Below are positions 36,301 to 45,291 of a stretch of DNA of 64,000 bases, one piece after another; position 1 is the first letter of the stretch; each line of letters starts with the position of its first letter. A program made the translations under genes and the position numbers. The stretch spans positions 62,001 through 126,000 of the forward strand of contig JAOARB010000029.1 of the NCBI GenBank assembly GCA_025210775.1, given 5' to 3'. Under the pieces are notes generated by a model. It searched no databases. It saw only the letters and a program-made list of their open reading frames with translations, and had not been told where the DNA came from. Source of the stretch: Prolixibacteraceae bacterium. GTDB taxonomy: Bacteria > Bacteroidota > Bacteroidia > Bacteroidales > Prolixibacteraceae.

Positions 36301-38151
36301 TTACTCTTTCATTAGGTCACTTACTCGCTTCAATTGAACAGCAAGATCGTTTAATTGAAGCTGTAAACCTTCCATTCGATTATTCACTTCTCTCATCAAT
36401 GGCGAATCTGCCGCAGAAGACAAGAAACCTAAATTGTTTTTCGTGGTTCTTAGTTCATTCTGCAATTTCTCCATCTTAGCAAGGATGTGATTGCGCTCTT
36501 TGTTCAATAAAAATAATTTATCATCACTTTTCATCAAGCTCTCCAATCGGATATTAAAACGGAAAAGAACTTTCTCTTCTTCCGCCATATCAATTTTAGA
36601 AAGTGCTTCGTCTAAAGCCAATCGATACTGATGGTTGATCTCTGAAGTTTTATTTCTTGGAACCATTCCAACTCCATCCCATTGATGGATATAGCCACGA
36701 AGGATCTCCGTATTCTCCTCCACGGTTTCAACAGGAACAAAAGCTTTGATGGTATCGATAATCTGACGTTTTTGATCCAGATGGTCTTTCTCTTCAGAAA
36801 GCATCTCTTTATGAATACCTTTTTTGCGATCGAAGAAAGCATCACAAGCCACTTTAAATCTTTGCCAAATAGACTCACTCATACGAGGTGGCACATTGCC
36901 AACCAATTTCCACTCTTTCTGCAACTCGATTAATCTTCGTGTTGTAGCTTCCATATCCTCACTAACAGTCAGGGCCTCTGCCTCTTTACAGATAGCCTCT
37001 TTTTTATCTAAAACTTCTTGGTACTGTTTCTTTAGATCTTTCTGCAACTTTCTCTTTTGTGCAAAGAACATGTTACATGCATTACGGAACTCATCGCTTA
37101 ATTTACGATCTTCCTTCACATAATAGATACCTAACTCTTTCCACTCTTTTTGTAGTGCCACCACCTCATCGGTATATGCACTGATCTCTTTATAACGCTC
37201 AAATGGTTGAGAGATAATCTCAGTTACACGAGCCGTAAGCTCTTTTTTACGATGAATATCTTTGGTTTGTTTGGCACGTCTTTCCGCTTGGAAACTATGG
37301 TATAAGTTATTGATTTCAGCAGTAGCTTTACTAAAACGATCCCAAAGGGGTTGCTTCATCTCTGCACTTACAAAACCAATCTCTTTCCAACGTTCATGTA
37401 AAAGTTGAAGTTCTTTAAATGACTCTAAAACATTCTCTTTCTTAGCAAGTCTCTCCACTTCTTCACAAAGTTCTGTTTTCAACTTTTCATTTTTCTTTTG
37501 ATCCATCTCGATGAACTCTCTGTTCATACGTAACAGATCGAAAAACTGATCCAAAGCGAAATGATAGCTTTCACTTAAAGCTTTATATTTATCAGCAGGA
37601 ACGGAGCCCGTTTTACTCCAAAGCGATTGAAGTTCTCTAACACGATCATAATAGACACGCATCGATTCATTCCCCTTAAGCATCTCTTTGATCTCCTGAA
37701 CAATCCCTTGTTTGATTGTCAAGTTATCTTTAGATTTTGCCTCCCTTTGTTCTTTCTCTTTTTTTCTTTTTTCATGATATTGTTGCATCAGTTCAGAGAA
37801 CTCTTTCTCAGCAATATCAAAAGGAGGTTTAAAATCTTCTTCTTTTTCACCAGAGGAAATAAAAGCATCTTTTAGCTGCTGATTCTCTACAATCTTAAAT
37901 GCAGCAAACGCTTTTTCAATGGTATTCACATAATCGCGTATCTCTAATACATTCGGATATTTCAACAATTTTTTCAGAGCAGAAATAAGCTCACTCTTAT
38001 CAGACTGAGTATAATCTTTCTCTGTATCAATATAGTCATTGATATCCAGTTCTTTTGCCGCCTCCTCTTGAGGGGTTTCCGAAGTCGCTTCGTTCTCAAC
38101 AGACGATTGGTCTGTTTTCATTTCTTGCAAGTCGCCGTCCATTTCGCTCAT
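36301..38151 (-). CDS. DUF349 repeat protein
   Basis: 616 residues. After an acidic N-terminus (MSEMDGDLQEMKTDQSS) come at least five copies of a helical unit of about 70-75 residues with the signature L-x-x-x-W-K-x-x-G and R-F-x-x-A-x-x-x-F (examples HERWKEIGFVSAEMKQPLWD, QKEWKLVGNVPPRMSESIWQ, WSKTGSVPADKYK). This is the DUF349 pattern. A coiled coil ends the chain (about 540-616, KLQNELRTTKNNLGF, LQLQLNDLAVQLKR). It is cytoplasmic and lacks signals or enzymatic motifs. A link to ribosomes has been suggested for some homologues, but no function can be named here. Monocistronic. Confidence 0.88.
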   Translation of the reverse strand: MSEMDGDLQEMKTDQSSVENEATSETPQEEAAKELDINDYIDTEKDYTQSDKSELISALKKLLKYPNVLEIRDYVNTIEKAFAAFKIVENQQLKDAFISSGEKEEDFKPPFDIAEKEFSELMQQYHEKRKKEKEQREAKSKDNLTIKQGIVQEIKEMLKGNESMRVYYDRVRELQSLWSKTGSVPADKYKALSESYHFALDQFFDLLRMNREFIEMDQKKNEKLKTELCEEVERLAKKENVLESFKELQLLHERWKEIGFVSAEMKQPLWDRFSKATAEINNLYHSFQAERRAKQTKDIHRKKELTARVTEIISQPFERYKEISAYTDEVVALQKEWKELGIYYVKEDRKLSDEFRNACNMFFAQKRKLQKDLKKQYQEVLDKKEAICKEAEALTVSEDMEATTRRLIELQKEWKLVGNVPPRMSESIWQRFKVACDAFFDRKKGIHKEMLSEEKDHLDQKRQIIDTIKAFVPVETVEENTEILRGYIHQWDGVGMVPRNKTSEINHQYRLALDEALSKIDMAEEEKVLFRFNIRLESLMKSDDKLFLLNKERNHILAKMEKLQNELRTTKNNLGFLSSAADSPLMREVNNRMEGLQLQLNDLAVQLKRVSDLMKE

Positions 38152-38382
38152 ATTTTCTTTCTAAATATGGATTAATTCAGTAGCTCTGAAAACTTACATA
38201 CAATCAACTGTTTTCCCTCGGCTACTGAGAAGATAAAAAACTCTAAATTAGATGTCTCGTTTATAAATATACTATTTTAGATCTAATAAAGAAAGTTACC
38301 ATGAGATTAATTTAATCCCTTCTATTCTTTTCCAACCAATTTCTCTTACATATAAGATTATTGCCACAATAATTATTTTGTT

Positions 38383-38413
38383 TTTGAAAAAATACAATAC
38401 AATTCTACCTTTG
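38383..38413 (+). promoter_or_regulatory. Consensus Bacteroidota promoter of trmD
   Basis: TTTG (38383-38386), 19 bp, TACCTTTG (38406-38413): a full match to the Bacteroidota promoter. The ATG of trmD lies 25 bp downstream. Confidence 0.8.
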
Positions 38414-38437
38414 TGAATTAAATATTAGATCATAAGC

Positions 38438-39121
38438 ATGAGAATTGACATACTTACAGTAGTGCCAGAACTCTTAGAAAGTCCCTTTAACCACTCTATC
38501 ATGAAAAGAGCCAAGGACAAAGGACTTGCAGAAGTACATGTGCACGATATTAGAGATTGGTCCACGGACAAACACAGAAGAGTAGACGATTATGCGTTTA
38601 GTGCTACCGCTGGTATGGTGATGACCATTGAACCTATTGAAAGAGCGATCACGCAATTGAAATCGGAAAGAGATTATGATGAAGTAATCTTTATGACTCC
38701 TGATGGTAAACCTTTCAAACAACAGGATGCCAACAGCTTATCACTTAAAGGAAATCTTATTATTCTTTGTGGACACTACAAAGGAGTAGATCAACGTGTT
38801 AGAGATCATTTTATCACCATGGAGATCTCTATTGGAGATTTTGTCCTTACAGGGGGAGAACTAGCTGCATCATTGGTTTGTGATTCTATCATCCGACTTA
38901 TACCAGGGGTACTATCTGATGAAACATCTGCACTTACCGATTCATTCCAAGATGGTCTATTAAGTCCACCCGTATACACACGTCCTGCGGATTATAAAGG
39001 ATGGAAAGTTCCTGAAGTTCTTCTTTCTGGTAACGAGAAGAAAGTAGAAGAGTGGAAATTGGAACAAGCCTACATACGAACAAAACAAATTCGTCCCGAT
39101 CTTTTAGATGACGATGAGTAA
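38438..39121 (+). CDS. trmD: tRNA (guanine-N1-)-methyltransferase
   Basis: 227 residues, typical of TrmD. It methylates G37 next to the anticodon and prevents +1 frameshifting. It is a SPOUT-fold dimer: [20 protein letters not shown] at the N-terminus, [35 protein letters not shown] (SAM-binding knot), [20 protein letters not shown] and [20 protein letters not shown] near the C-terminus. It is preceded by a consensus promoter and followed 9 bp later by an intrinsic terminator, so it is transcribed alone rather than with the ribosomal genes rpsP/rplS seen in other phyla. Confidence 0.97.
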   Translation: MRIDILTVVPELLESPFNHSIMKRAKDKGLAEVHVHDIRDWSTDKHRRVDDYAFSATAGMVMTIEPIERAITQLKSERDYDEVIFMTPDGKPFKQQDANSLSLKGNLIILCGHYKGVDQRVRDHFITMEISIGDFVLTGGELAASLVCDSIIRLIPGVLSDETSALTDSFQDGLLSPPVYTRPADYKGWKVPEVLLSGNEKKVEEWKLEQAYIRTKQIRPDLLDDDE

Positions 39122-39129
39122 AATATCAC

Positions 39130-39162
39130 AAGCTGCCTTATCTTTCAAGGCAGCTTTTTTTA
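39130..39162 (+). terminator. Intrinsic terminator of trmD
   Basis: AAGCTGCCTT (39130-39139), a 7-nt loop, AAGGCAGCTT (39147-39156) and a seven-T run. A textbook Rho-independent signal. Confidence 0.9.
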
Positions 39163-39260
39163 TGCATTTTATTTAACTCTTTCATTTTTTGTCTTTCTAT
39201 TTGGTTGTACCTTTCACTTATTATTTTTTCAAATAAAATCTCTAACTAAAACAGACTCTA

Positions 39261-39797
39261 ATGCGAAAAGTAATATTATATATCAGCATGAGCATCGATG
39301 GTTTTATCGCAACCAAACAAGACAATCTCGATTGGCTTTCTATTGCCGAAAAAGAGGGCGAAGATTACGGTTATACTGAAGTCTATGCAGAAGCAGACAC
39401 CTATTTGGTTGGACGAAAAACCTATGATGTCATTCTTTCTCTCACAGGAGGAACTCTTCCCCAAACAGAAAACATGAACTGTTATGTGTTCACAAGAGAA
39501 GATCGTCCTGCAGAAAAAAACCTAAACTTCTATAATGGTCCTGTAGAACAACTCATCAAAGAGCTACGTTCACAAAAAGGAAAGAATATCGTATGTGATG
39601 GAGGAGGGGAAATGGTAAGATCTCTGATGGAAAAGGACCTTATCGACGAATATATCATCTCGGTTATCCCAACCATATTAGGTGATGGGAAAAGACTCTT
39701 TCTTGGAGGTATCAACCAATTAAATGTAAAAGCCATGCCATCGAAGTATTATGACACGGGAGTGGTTCAACTTCATTATAAGAGACAAACAACCTAA
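39261..39797 (+). CDS. Dihydrofolate-reductase-like (RibD C-terminal) protein
   Basis: 178 residues. The N-terminus MRKVILYISMSIDGFIATKQ is characteristic of stand-alone RibD_C/DHFR-fold proteins (YwjB/YyaP type). DTYLVGRKTYDVILSL, VCDGGGEMVRSLMEKDLIDE (nucleotide-binding Gly block) and VIPTILGDGKRLFLGG follow. It probably binds NADPH and reduces a small substrate, but no specific role is known. It is a single gene bounded by the trmD terminator and a large hairpin. Confidence 0.87.
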   Translation: MRKVILYISMSIDGFIATKQDNLDWLSIAEKEGEDYGYTEVYAEADTYLVGRKTYDVILSLTGGTLPQTENMNCYVFTREDRPAEKNLNFYNGPVEQLIKELRSQKGKNIVCDGGGEMVRSLMEKDLIDEYIISVIPTILGDGKRLFLGGINQLNVKAMPSKYYDTGVVQLHYKRQTT

Positions 39798-39864
39798 CAA
39801 ATAAGGAAAACGAAAGAGAATATCTACATGGCCTCTGTGGATAAAAGAGCCATTCAGTGGTAAT

Positions 39865-39902
39865 ATCCCTTTTTACTGTTTCTAAAAACAATAAAAAGGG
39901 AT
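39865..39902. terminator. Bidirectional hairpin terminator
   Basis: ATCCCTTTTTA (39865-39875) pairs with TAAAAAGGGAT (39892-39902), with a further inner stem GTTT/AAAC. It lies between the reductase gene and the convergent nucleosidase gene. Confidence 0.7.
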
Positions 39903-39947
39903 GTTCCCAACATTTTCCTTATGACAGAAAACGCAATGTTTTCGGTT

Positions 39948-40511
39948 CTAGTCAAAAAGAGCTTGTACATATTCCGTTAAAGCCAGACGTGCTTCTTCTA
40001 GCTTCACCTCCCATGCAGCAATAGAGTTTTGACCAATGATATCCGTAACATACTTAACCGAAAGCATTGGTACTCCATATTTCTTACATGCCAAAGCCAA
40101 AGCAAAAGCCTCCATATCGAACACATCGGCATGGGTATCAACCTCTGTCAGAAACTGATCTCCCGTATTACAAATCGATGTTTTTTGAGGACTCTTTAAC
40201 CAACTAATGGCATTCAACTCATCTAGAAAGCTCAGTCGATAAGGAGCACCAAATTCTTTGACAATCTCCATATCTCTATCCACAAACTCCGTACACCAAT
40301 GGATAGATCCGATCTGATGTTTAACAGATCCCGAAGTTCCAATATTGATCACCAAATCAGGCTCATATGCTTCCATATGCTGAAATAGATTTAGCGATGA
40401 ATTTACTTTTCCTACACCACAAATAAGTGTATCAAAACGGAAAGCATCTGAGTGAATCTCTGTCATCTCTGCCTTCAATGCGTGTACTAATAAAATCTTT
40501 GGTTTCGACAT
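39948..40511 (-). CDS. Purine nucleosidase/phosphorylase-superfamily protein (MTA/SAH nucleosidase-like)
   Basis: 187 residues, shorter than typical MTAN or MqnB (about 220-230). The PNP_UDP_1 fold is visible: KILLVHALKAEMTEI, FDTLICGVGKVNSS, LVINIGTSGSVKHQIGSIHW and the substrate block FDMEAFALALACKKYGVPML (Met-Glu that contacts ribose), then SVKYVTDIIGQNS with the catalytic Asp. It would cleave an N-glycosidic bond in methylthioadenosine, S-adenosylhomocysteine or futalosine; which one cannot be decided. It is alone, facing the reductase across a terminator. Confidence 0.82.
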   Translation of the reverse strand: MSKPKILLVHALKAEMTEIHSDAFRFDTLICGVGKVNSSLNLFQHMEAYEPDLVINIGTSGSVKHQIGSIHWCTEFVDRDMEIVKEFGAPYRLSFLDELNAISWLKSPQKTSICNTGDQFLTEVDTHADVFDMEAFALALACKKYGVPMLSVKYVTDIIGQNSIAAWEVKLEEARLALTEYVQALFD

Positions 40512-40757
40512 CTCAATCCGTTCTTAGTTATATAATTTTTACTCTTTATTCGCATTCTCTTCTACAACCGATTTTTCCTTCTTTCCTCTTCGCAAAGGCG
40601 GATGGTACTACCAAACAGCTGATCTACAAATCAATTGTAAATTTTAACAACTTACTAAAAATAGCAACACAAACCTAAACCAATCAATTGTTAAAGATAA
40701 CAATTACTCTGAAGATTGTCGACATAAAAATATGAGGATAATATTAAATATTACTAC

Positions 40758-40821
40758 AGAGCTATTTTCCATATCATTCGCTCTCAAACGGACTCTTCTT
40801 TTTTACTAAAAAAATGGCTCT
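40758..40821. repeat. Inverted repeat AGAGCYATTTT, 64 bp span
   Basis: AGAGCTATTTT (40758-40768) is the inverse of AAAATGGCTCT (40811-40821) except for one transition. The motif AGAGCTATTTT also occurs at 10868-10878 in the other long spacer. It could be a hairpin RNA or a small repeat element. Confidence 0.45.
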
Positions 40822-40995
40822 ACAATAGCACCAAACCACCAACAACTCCCGTTTAATAAGGGCTAATACCATATTAACCAATAATTATAATAAACATAAA
40901 ACAGAGATAGGATCAAGCTTACTATTGATGAACAGAGGTCAAATGAGTCGTAACTTAATTTCATCCTTAAATAACCCCCATTGCTTGGGCTGATC

Positions 40996-41127
40996 AAGTT
41001 CACCATAACTTCATATCAACTTCATTCTAGAGTAAACTTGACATAACGTATATATGAACATGATATGAAGTTGATATGAAGTTGATGTAAAGTTGTAATG
41101 AAGTTAAGATAAAATTGGAATAAACGT
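40996..41127. repeat. 11-bp tandem repeat array with inverted arm (array 2)
   Basis: Forward 11-bp units run from 41029 to 41127. The best are GATATGAAGTT (41062-41072 and 41073-41083), GATGTAAAGTT and GTAATGAAGTT; degenerate units on each side keep the same phase (TATATGAACAT at 41051-41061, AAGATAAAATT at 41106-41116). Immediately before, 40996-41028 holds three inverted units (AAGTTCACCAT, AACTTCATATC, AACTTCATTCT), also in phase, with the turn at 41028/41029. The sequence is unrelated to array 1, but period, order and orientation are the same. Confidence 0.85.
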
Positions 41128-41188
41128 AAAAATGGTTTGGTAGGCTTCAAAAAGCGATATTTTACACCCTTTTTGAGGCCATATTTAC
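41126..41188. other. Long imperfect hairpin directly after array 2
   Basis: GGCTTCAAAAAG (41143-41154) pairs with CTTTTTGAGGCC (41169-41180) with one mismatch, and outer GTAAAAATGG (41126-41135) pairs with CCATATTTAC (41179-41188) with one mismatch, leaving an asymmetric bulge. It may belong to a structured RNA running out of the array. Confidence 0.4.
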
Positions 41189-41446
41189 ACTAAAAACAGA
41201 AGTCACTACTGAACATAAAAAGACATTTCAAAAGATAAATGCTACGATTATTTACACAAAAGAGAAATGAAAAATAACTAGAATAAGCAGATCACAAGTA
41301 AGACAATTCTTAAAATTTATTATTTAAAACAGAAGAAGAAGAAACGAATAAAAAAGTTTTGTATTTTTAGTACAAAGTTATGGGAACCAACACATTTCCA
41401 GTAGCTAACACCAAACACACATTTTTCTCAACTAAACTGAACACTT

Positions 41447-42550
41447 ATGAGAGGCAATACTACGCTCCCGAAAAAACGGTTGGCTTCACTAGATGCATTT
41501 AGAGGCTTTACCATTGCTGCGATGATTATTGTAAACACTCCAGGATCATGGCAACATATCTATGCTCCTTTCCGCCATGCCGAATGGAATGGACTCACCC
41601 CAACAGATCTTATCTTTCCCTTTTTCCTTTTTATTGTCGGAGTCTCTATCACTTTTGCCTTTTCAAAGAAAAAAGAGACCGTTTCGCACACTGTATTGAT
41701 AAAACAGATCATTAAACGTGCCATTATGTTATTCTTAATCGGAATAGGGCTAAATGTTATTGGTTCTGGATTTAGTGAACTCAGGCTACCCGGTGTACTA
41801 CAAAGGATAGCCGTAGTTTTTCTTATCTGCTCCATGTTGTTTCTATCGGTAAAGAAAAAAACACTAGTCTATATTGGCCTTTTTATACTAGCCTTCTACT
41901 GGTTTATCATGAAATATATCCCCGTACCGGGATATGGTGCTGGAGTATTAGAACCAGGTAAAAACCTTGCCAATTATATTGATAGCATGGTTATTCCTTT
42001 TAAGATGTTTCAAGGCACATGGGATCCAGAGGGTTTGTTAAGCACGATTCCAGCTATTGCAACGACCATAACAGGGATAATGACTGGATTTATCATCCAA
42101 GCCAAACAGAGTCACCAATATAAATTACAACGTATATTTGGTATTGGTACGATCCTATTGATCCTAGGAATCCTCGTAAACTACTCCTTCCCTATCAATA
42201 AAAACCTATGGTCTAGTTCATATGTATTGGTTACCTCTGGCTTAGCCAATATCGCATTAGGTACAATCTATTATCTGATGGATGTAAAAGATCATATGAA
42301 ATGGGGCAAAGCAGGAGTGATATTTGGAACCAATGCCATCACAGCCTATATCATTCATTATCTATTGATGATCCCTTTGACACAAATCAAATTTGGAGGA
42401 TTCAATATCCAACAACATTTTATGCAAAACTCTCTTGAATTGGGTATTGAACCTGAAACAGCCTCATTATGTTGGGCTATATCTTATGTGATCCTATGTT
42501 TTATTCCTATCGTTGAATTGTATAAGAAAAAAATATTCTTGAAAGTCTAA
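41447..42550 (+). CDS. HGSNAT/DUF5009-type multi-pass membrane acyltransferase
   Basis: 367 residues with about ten membrane helices. The N-terminal block KKRLASLDAFRGFTIAAMII followed by VNTPGSWQHIYAPFRHAEWN and LTPTDLIFPFFLFIVGVS is diagnostic of the family of heparan-alpha-glucosaminide N-acetyltransferase (HGSNAT) and bacterial NagX/DUF5009. The family passes acetyl groups across a membrane to amino sugars such as glucosamine of polysaccharide fragments. Conserved GIMTGFIIQAK and FGTNAITAYIIHYLLMIP lie in the C-terminal half. The gene is alone; no polysaccharide lyase or hydrolase accompanies it, so the acceptor is open. Confidence 0.88.
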   Translation: MRGNTTLPKKRLASLDAFRGFTIAAMIIVNTPGSWQHIYAPFRHAEWNGLTPTDLIFPFFLFIVGVSITFAFSKKKETVSHTVLIKQIIKRAIMLFLIGIGLNVIGSGFSELRLPGVLQRIAVVFLICSMLFLSVKKKTLVYIGLFILAFYWFIMKYIPVPGYGAGVLEPGKNLANYIDSMVIPFKMFQGTWDPEGLLSTIPAIATTITGIMTGFIIQAKQSHQYKLQRIFGIGTILLILGILVNYSFPINKNLWSSSYVLVTSGLANIALGTIYYLMDVKDHMKWGKAGVIFGTNAITAYIIHYLLMIPLTQIKFGGFNIQQHFMQNSLELGIEPETASLCWAISYVILCFIPIVELYKKKIFLKV

Positions 42551-42587
42551 ACCTTATTCGATTAAGTAAAATTCTAACATCCTATTT

Positions 42588-42702
42588 ATAGAGCTTGTTT
42601 ATAAGAACAGATATCAAACAAAGATATCCACTCCGTTGAATGTTTCAGAAAGCAATAATGCACCCAAGACATCCAATCGATATTCTTATGAACAAGCTCT
42701 AT
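42588..42702. repeat. 115-bp element with 20-bp terminal inverted repeats
   Basis: The left end (42588-42607, ATAGAGCTTGTTTATAAGAA) and the inverse of the right end (42683-42702) differ at a single base. Inside, ATATC/GATAT segments repeat the symmetry. It has the size and shape of a MITE or a long hairpin terminator for the upstream acyltransferase gene. No transposase gene and no obvious target duplication are seen. Confidence 0.6.
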
Positions 42703-42760
42703 CTGCTTATGCCGAATAACTACTAATTGGCATTACTTCTCCAACATCTTTCTTGTCTCT

Positions 42761-42792
42761 CTTGTAACTATAAATAGAATCTTATAATTTTG
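42761..42792 (+). promoter_or_regulatory. Candidate promoter of the outer-membrane receptor gene
   Basis: CTTG (42761-42764), 20 bp, TAATTTTG (42785-42792, exact TAnnTTTG). The leader to the ATG at 42914 would be about 115 nt. Confidence 0.45.
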
Positions 42793-42913
42793 GGTTTATA
42801 AATATTATAATCCTGATCTATTCTTTCCTTTTAAGAAAGAAAAGAGGTTATCTTATTTTATTACAAGAGCATCTCTATGATTAAAACCTATTTCTGAAAA
42901 TCTAAAATCAACT

Positions 42914-45241
42914 ATGAAAAAAGTAATGTCTTACCCCTTCCTAAAGAAGCAAAGATTCATTGTTTCTTTATTTATTATTTTCCTTGCAAATTCATATTCA
43001 TCCTTTGGTCAATCTTTTGATATTAAAGGGACGATATACGAAGATGAACAACACAAGCCACTAGAGTATGCAAACATCTATATTCTAAATTTAAAAGATT
43101 CAACAAAAGTAGAAGGAGCAATTACGGATCTCAATGGTCAATATAGGATTGATGATATAGAGGCTGGGAATTATCGAATGATCATTAGATATCTGGGATA
43201 TCAAAACATTAACAGAGAGATTAAAATTAGACGAGATACCAGATATCCGAAAATTGAACTGCATAGATTAGATCAATCTATCCAAGAAGTAAAAATAGAA
43301 GGGAATAGTTCTCCTGTAAACTACAGAGTAGATAAAAAGGTAGTTAATGCAAGAAGTTTCCCTGAAGCAAAACAGGCTATCGATTTATTAGAAAGTATTC
43401 CTTCCGTTCAGGTAGATGTGAATGGTCACATTACGTATAGAGGGGACGCATCTTTTATGGTTTATATAAACAATCACTATGATGCAAACGGTGCCACCAA
43501 ATTAAAACAGATACCTACCAATAGAATCGAACGAATTGAAGTTATTAATAATCCTTCTTCAAAATACGATGCTGAAGGTTCGGCTGGAATCATTAATGTA
43601 ATACTAAAGAAAAAAGTATTAGATGGAGTAAGTATTACCTCGAGCTATCAAATAGAGACCACAAAGACACAAGAGGGTTTACTTGCTTTTGAGTCAAAAA
43701 AGAATGGAATTGGCTGGTACCTAAACGGACAATACTCCGACTATCATTTCAATCCTACTTATCAAAATAAGACTCAAACTATCGGTACACAACAGTATAA
43801 CTATAAGATAAAGAATCAAAGTAAAGCTGAAATATCCTATATTGAATTTGGGTATAACAAGAACTTATCGACCCGTAGCTATATTGATTTTTCGATCAAT
43901 GCCTCTCCAATAAAAAATAAAACAACAAACACAAAGACAGGAACACTAGAGAACCAATCTTATGATCTAAATAAAGAGTATTCCTATCAAATGGTTGGGG
44001 CAAATATTAGTTACGATTATAAGATCGATTCATTGTCTACTATTTCATCTAATCTAAACCTATCGACCTACCTTAAACCGGCAGAAGATAAACTATATGA
44101 ATCCATAGGAGACAACGACTCAAATGGATACGCAACCAATGAAGACAACGACACCAGTATTGAATTTAAAGTAGACTATAACAAGACTTTCAACGATAAA
44201 ATAGAGATGGAAGCTGGAGGAAAGGTTCTATTAGAATCAATGCCACAAATGGCTTCTTTCAATGGGATATGGGATCAAGAAACGATCATAGATAATGGCG
44301 AAAAAAAGGGACAAAACACAGACTATTCAATGGGGATATATGGATTATATTATGCTTTAAAATATCAACATAAGAAACTTTCTTTAAAAGCGGGAGTACG
44401 ATACGAGTATAGTGTGCAGAAGACCCAATATTCTTATCAAGGCAAGGAAGAAACGAACGAGGATGTTTCTTCTCATTTTTTATCACCTTCATTCCATTTA
44501 CTATATTCATTTACCCCTCAGAAACAATTCATTTTTAATATTTCAAGAAGGATAGACAGACCTCAATATTGGGAAATAACACCACTATATCAATACCGAA
44601 CATTTAATGAATTTTACGAAGGGAATTCTCTCCTTACACCATCTCATTCATACACAATAGAGTCGGCTTACCAACATGCATGGGAAAGTTGTTATTTCAA
44701 CATAGAGACCTTCTATAGACAAAAGAATGATTACAAAGAAAATTACAGATGGCTACGAGCAAACGATGTCGTAAGCAAGCCTTACAATGTTGGAACATCA
44801 AAAAGTTTTGGAGTAGAAATTTCCACTGGATTTCATCCTTTAAAATTTTGGCAAACGCATCTAAGCACAAGCCTGTATCAACATGAGACAAAGGCAGATT
44901 TCAACAATGAAAGGATTAAAAATGAACAATTAAAATTAGATGTTCGATTTAAAAACACCTTTAGATTATCCAACATATTTAAACTAAAATACAATTTAGC
45001 ATACTACAGTCCAGAAATAACAACACAGTATGAAAGAAGTGGATATTTTAAAAATGACCTCTCCCTTATATCAACACTAGCAAAAGGAAAGTTACAGTTT
45101 ATATTAGCATACAATAGCCTCTTTAATACGATAAAATATGACACAACTATTTATGGGAATCAAATACACTATGCAATTGATAGTCATCAGAATTCCTATG
45201 GATCTTTTAAAGTCGTGTTGTACTTGGATCGAAGGAAATAG
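42914..45241 (+). CDS. Outer-membrane beta-barrel receptor (TonB-dependent-like, OMP_b-brl_3 type)
   Basis: 775 residues. A signal peptide ends near residue 33 (ANSYSSFGQSF). A carboxypeptidase-regulatory-like domain follows at about 35-115 (FDIKGTIYEDEQHKPLEYAN, ITDLNGQYRIDDIEAGNYRM), then a plug-like domain (about 130-215, with IERIEVINNPSSKYDAEGSA and GIINVILKKK). The C-terminal barrel belongs to the short family without SusD partners. It probably takes up or signals a small ligand; the substrate cannot be read. It is a single gene ended by a hairpin shared with the convergent nuclease gene. Confidence 0.88.
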   Translation: MKKVMSYPFLKKQRFIVSLFIIFLANSYSSFGQSFDIKGTIYEDEQHKPLEYANIYILNLKDSTKVEGAITDLNGQYRIDDIEAGNYRMIIRYLGYQNINREIKIRRDTRYPKIELHRLDQSIQEVKIEGNSSPVNYRVDKKVVNARSFPEAKQAIDLLESIPSVQVDVNGHITYRGDASFMVYINNHYDANGATKLKQIPTNRIERIEVINNPSSKYDAEGSAGIINVILKKKVLDGVSITSSYQIETTKTQEGLLAFESKKNGIGWYLNGQYSDYHFNPTYQNKTQTIGTQQYNYKIKNQSKAEISYIEFGYNKNLSTRSYIDFSINASPIKNKTTNTKTGTLENQSYDLNKEYSYQMVGANISYDYKIDSLSTISSNLNLSTYLKPAEDKLYESIGDNDSNGYATNEDNDTSIEFKVDYNKTFNDKIEMEAGGKVLLESMPQMASFNGIWDQETIIDNGEKKGQNTDYSMGIYGLYYALKYQHKKLSLKAGVRYEYSVQKTQYSYQGKEETNEDVSSHFLSPSFHLLYSFTPQKQFIFNISRRIDRPQYWEITPLYQYRTFNEFYEGNSLLTPSHSYTIESAYQHAWESCYFNIETFYRQKNDYKENYRWLRANDVVSKPYNVGTSKSFGVEISTGFHPLKFWQTHLSTSLYQHETKADFNNERIKNEQLKLDVRFKNTFRLSNIFKLKYNLAYYSPEITTQYERSGYFKNDLSLISTLAKGKLQFILAYNSLFNTIKYDTTIYGNQIHYAIDSHQNSYGSFKVVLYLDRRK

Positions 45242-45261
45242 GGATCTATTAGTAAAAAAAG

Positions 45262-45291
45262 GAAGGTTAGTGTCGCAAAACACTAGCCTTC
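45262..45291. terminator. Bidirectional hairpin terminator overlapping the nuclease stop codon
   Basis: GAAGGTTAGTGT (45262-45273) pairs with ACACTAGCCTTC (45280-45291) with one wobble and a 6-nt loop; CTTTTCT follows. The minus-strand stop codon (45283-45285) is inside the stem. Confidence 0.7.

Larger units (their letters stand above)
40512..41446. other. 935-bp divergent spacer between the nucleosidase and membrane acyltransferase genes
   Basis: No gene found. It holds an inverted repeat at 40758-40821, the second 11-bp array at 40996-41127 and a long imperfect hairpin at 41126-41188. The remainder is AT-rich and shows no clear promoter with both boxes. Confidence 0.6.
42551..42913. other. 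363-bp spacer upstream of the outer-membrane receptor gene
   Basis: It holds the inverted-repeat element 42588-42702 and the promoter candidate 42761-42792. I see no gene. Confidence 0.6.
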
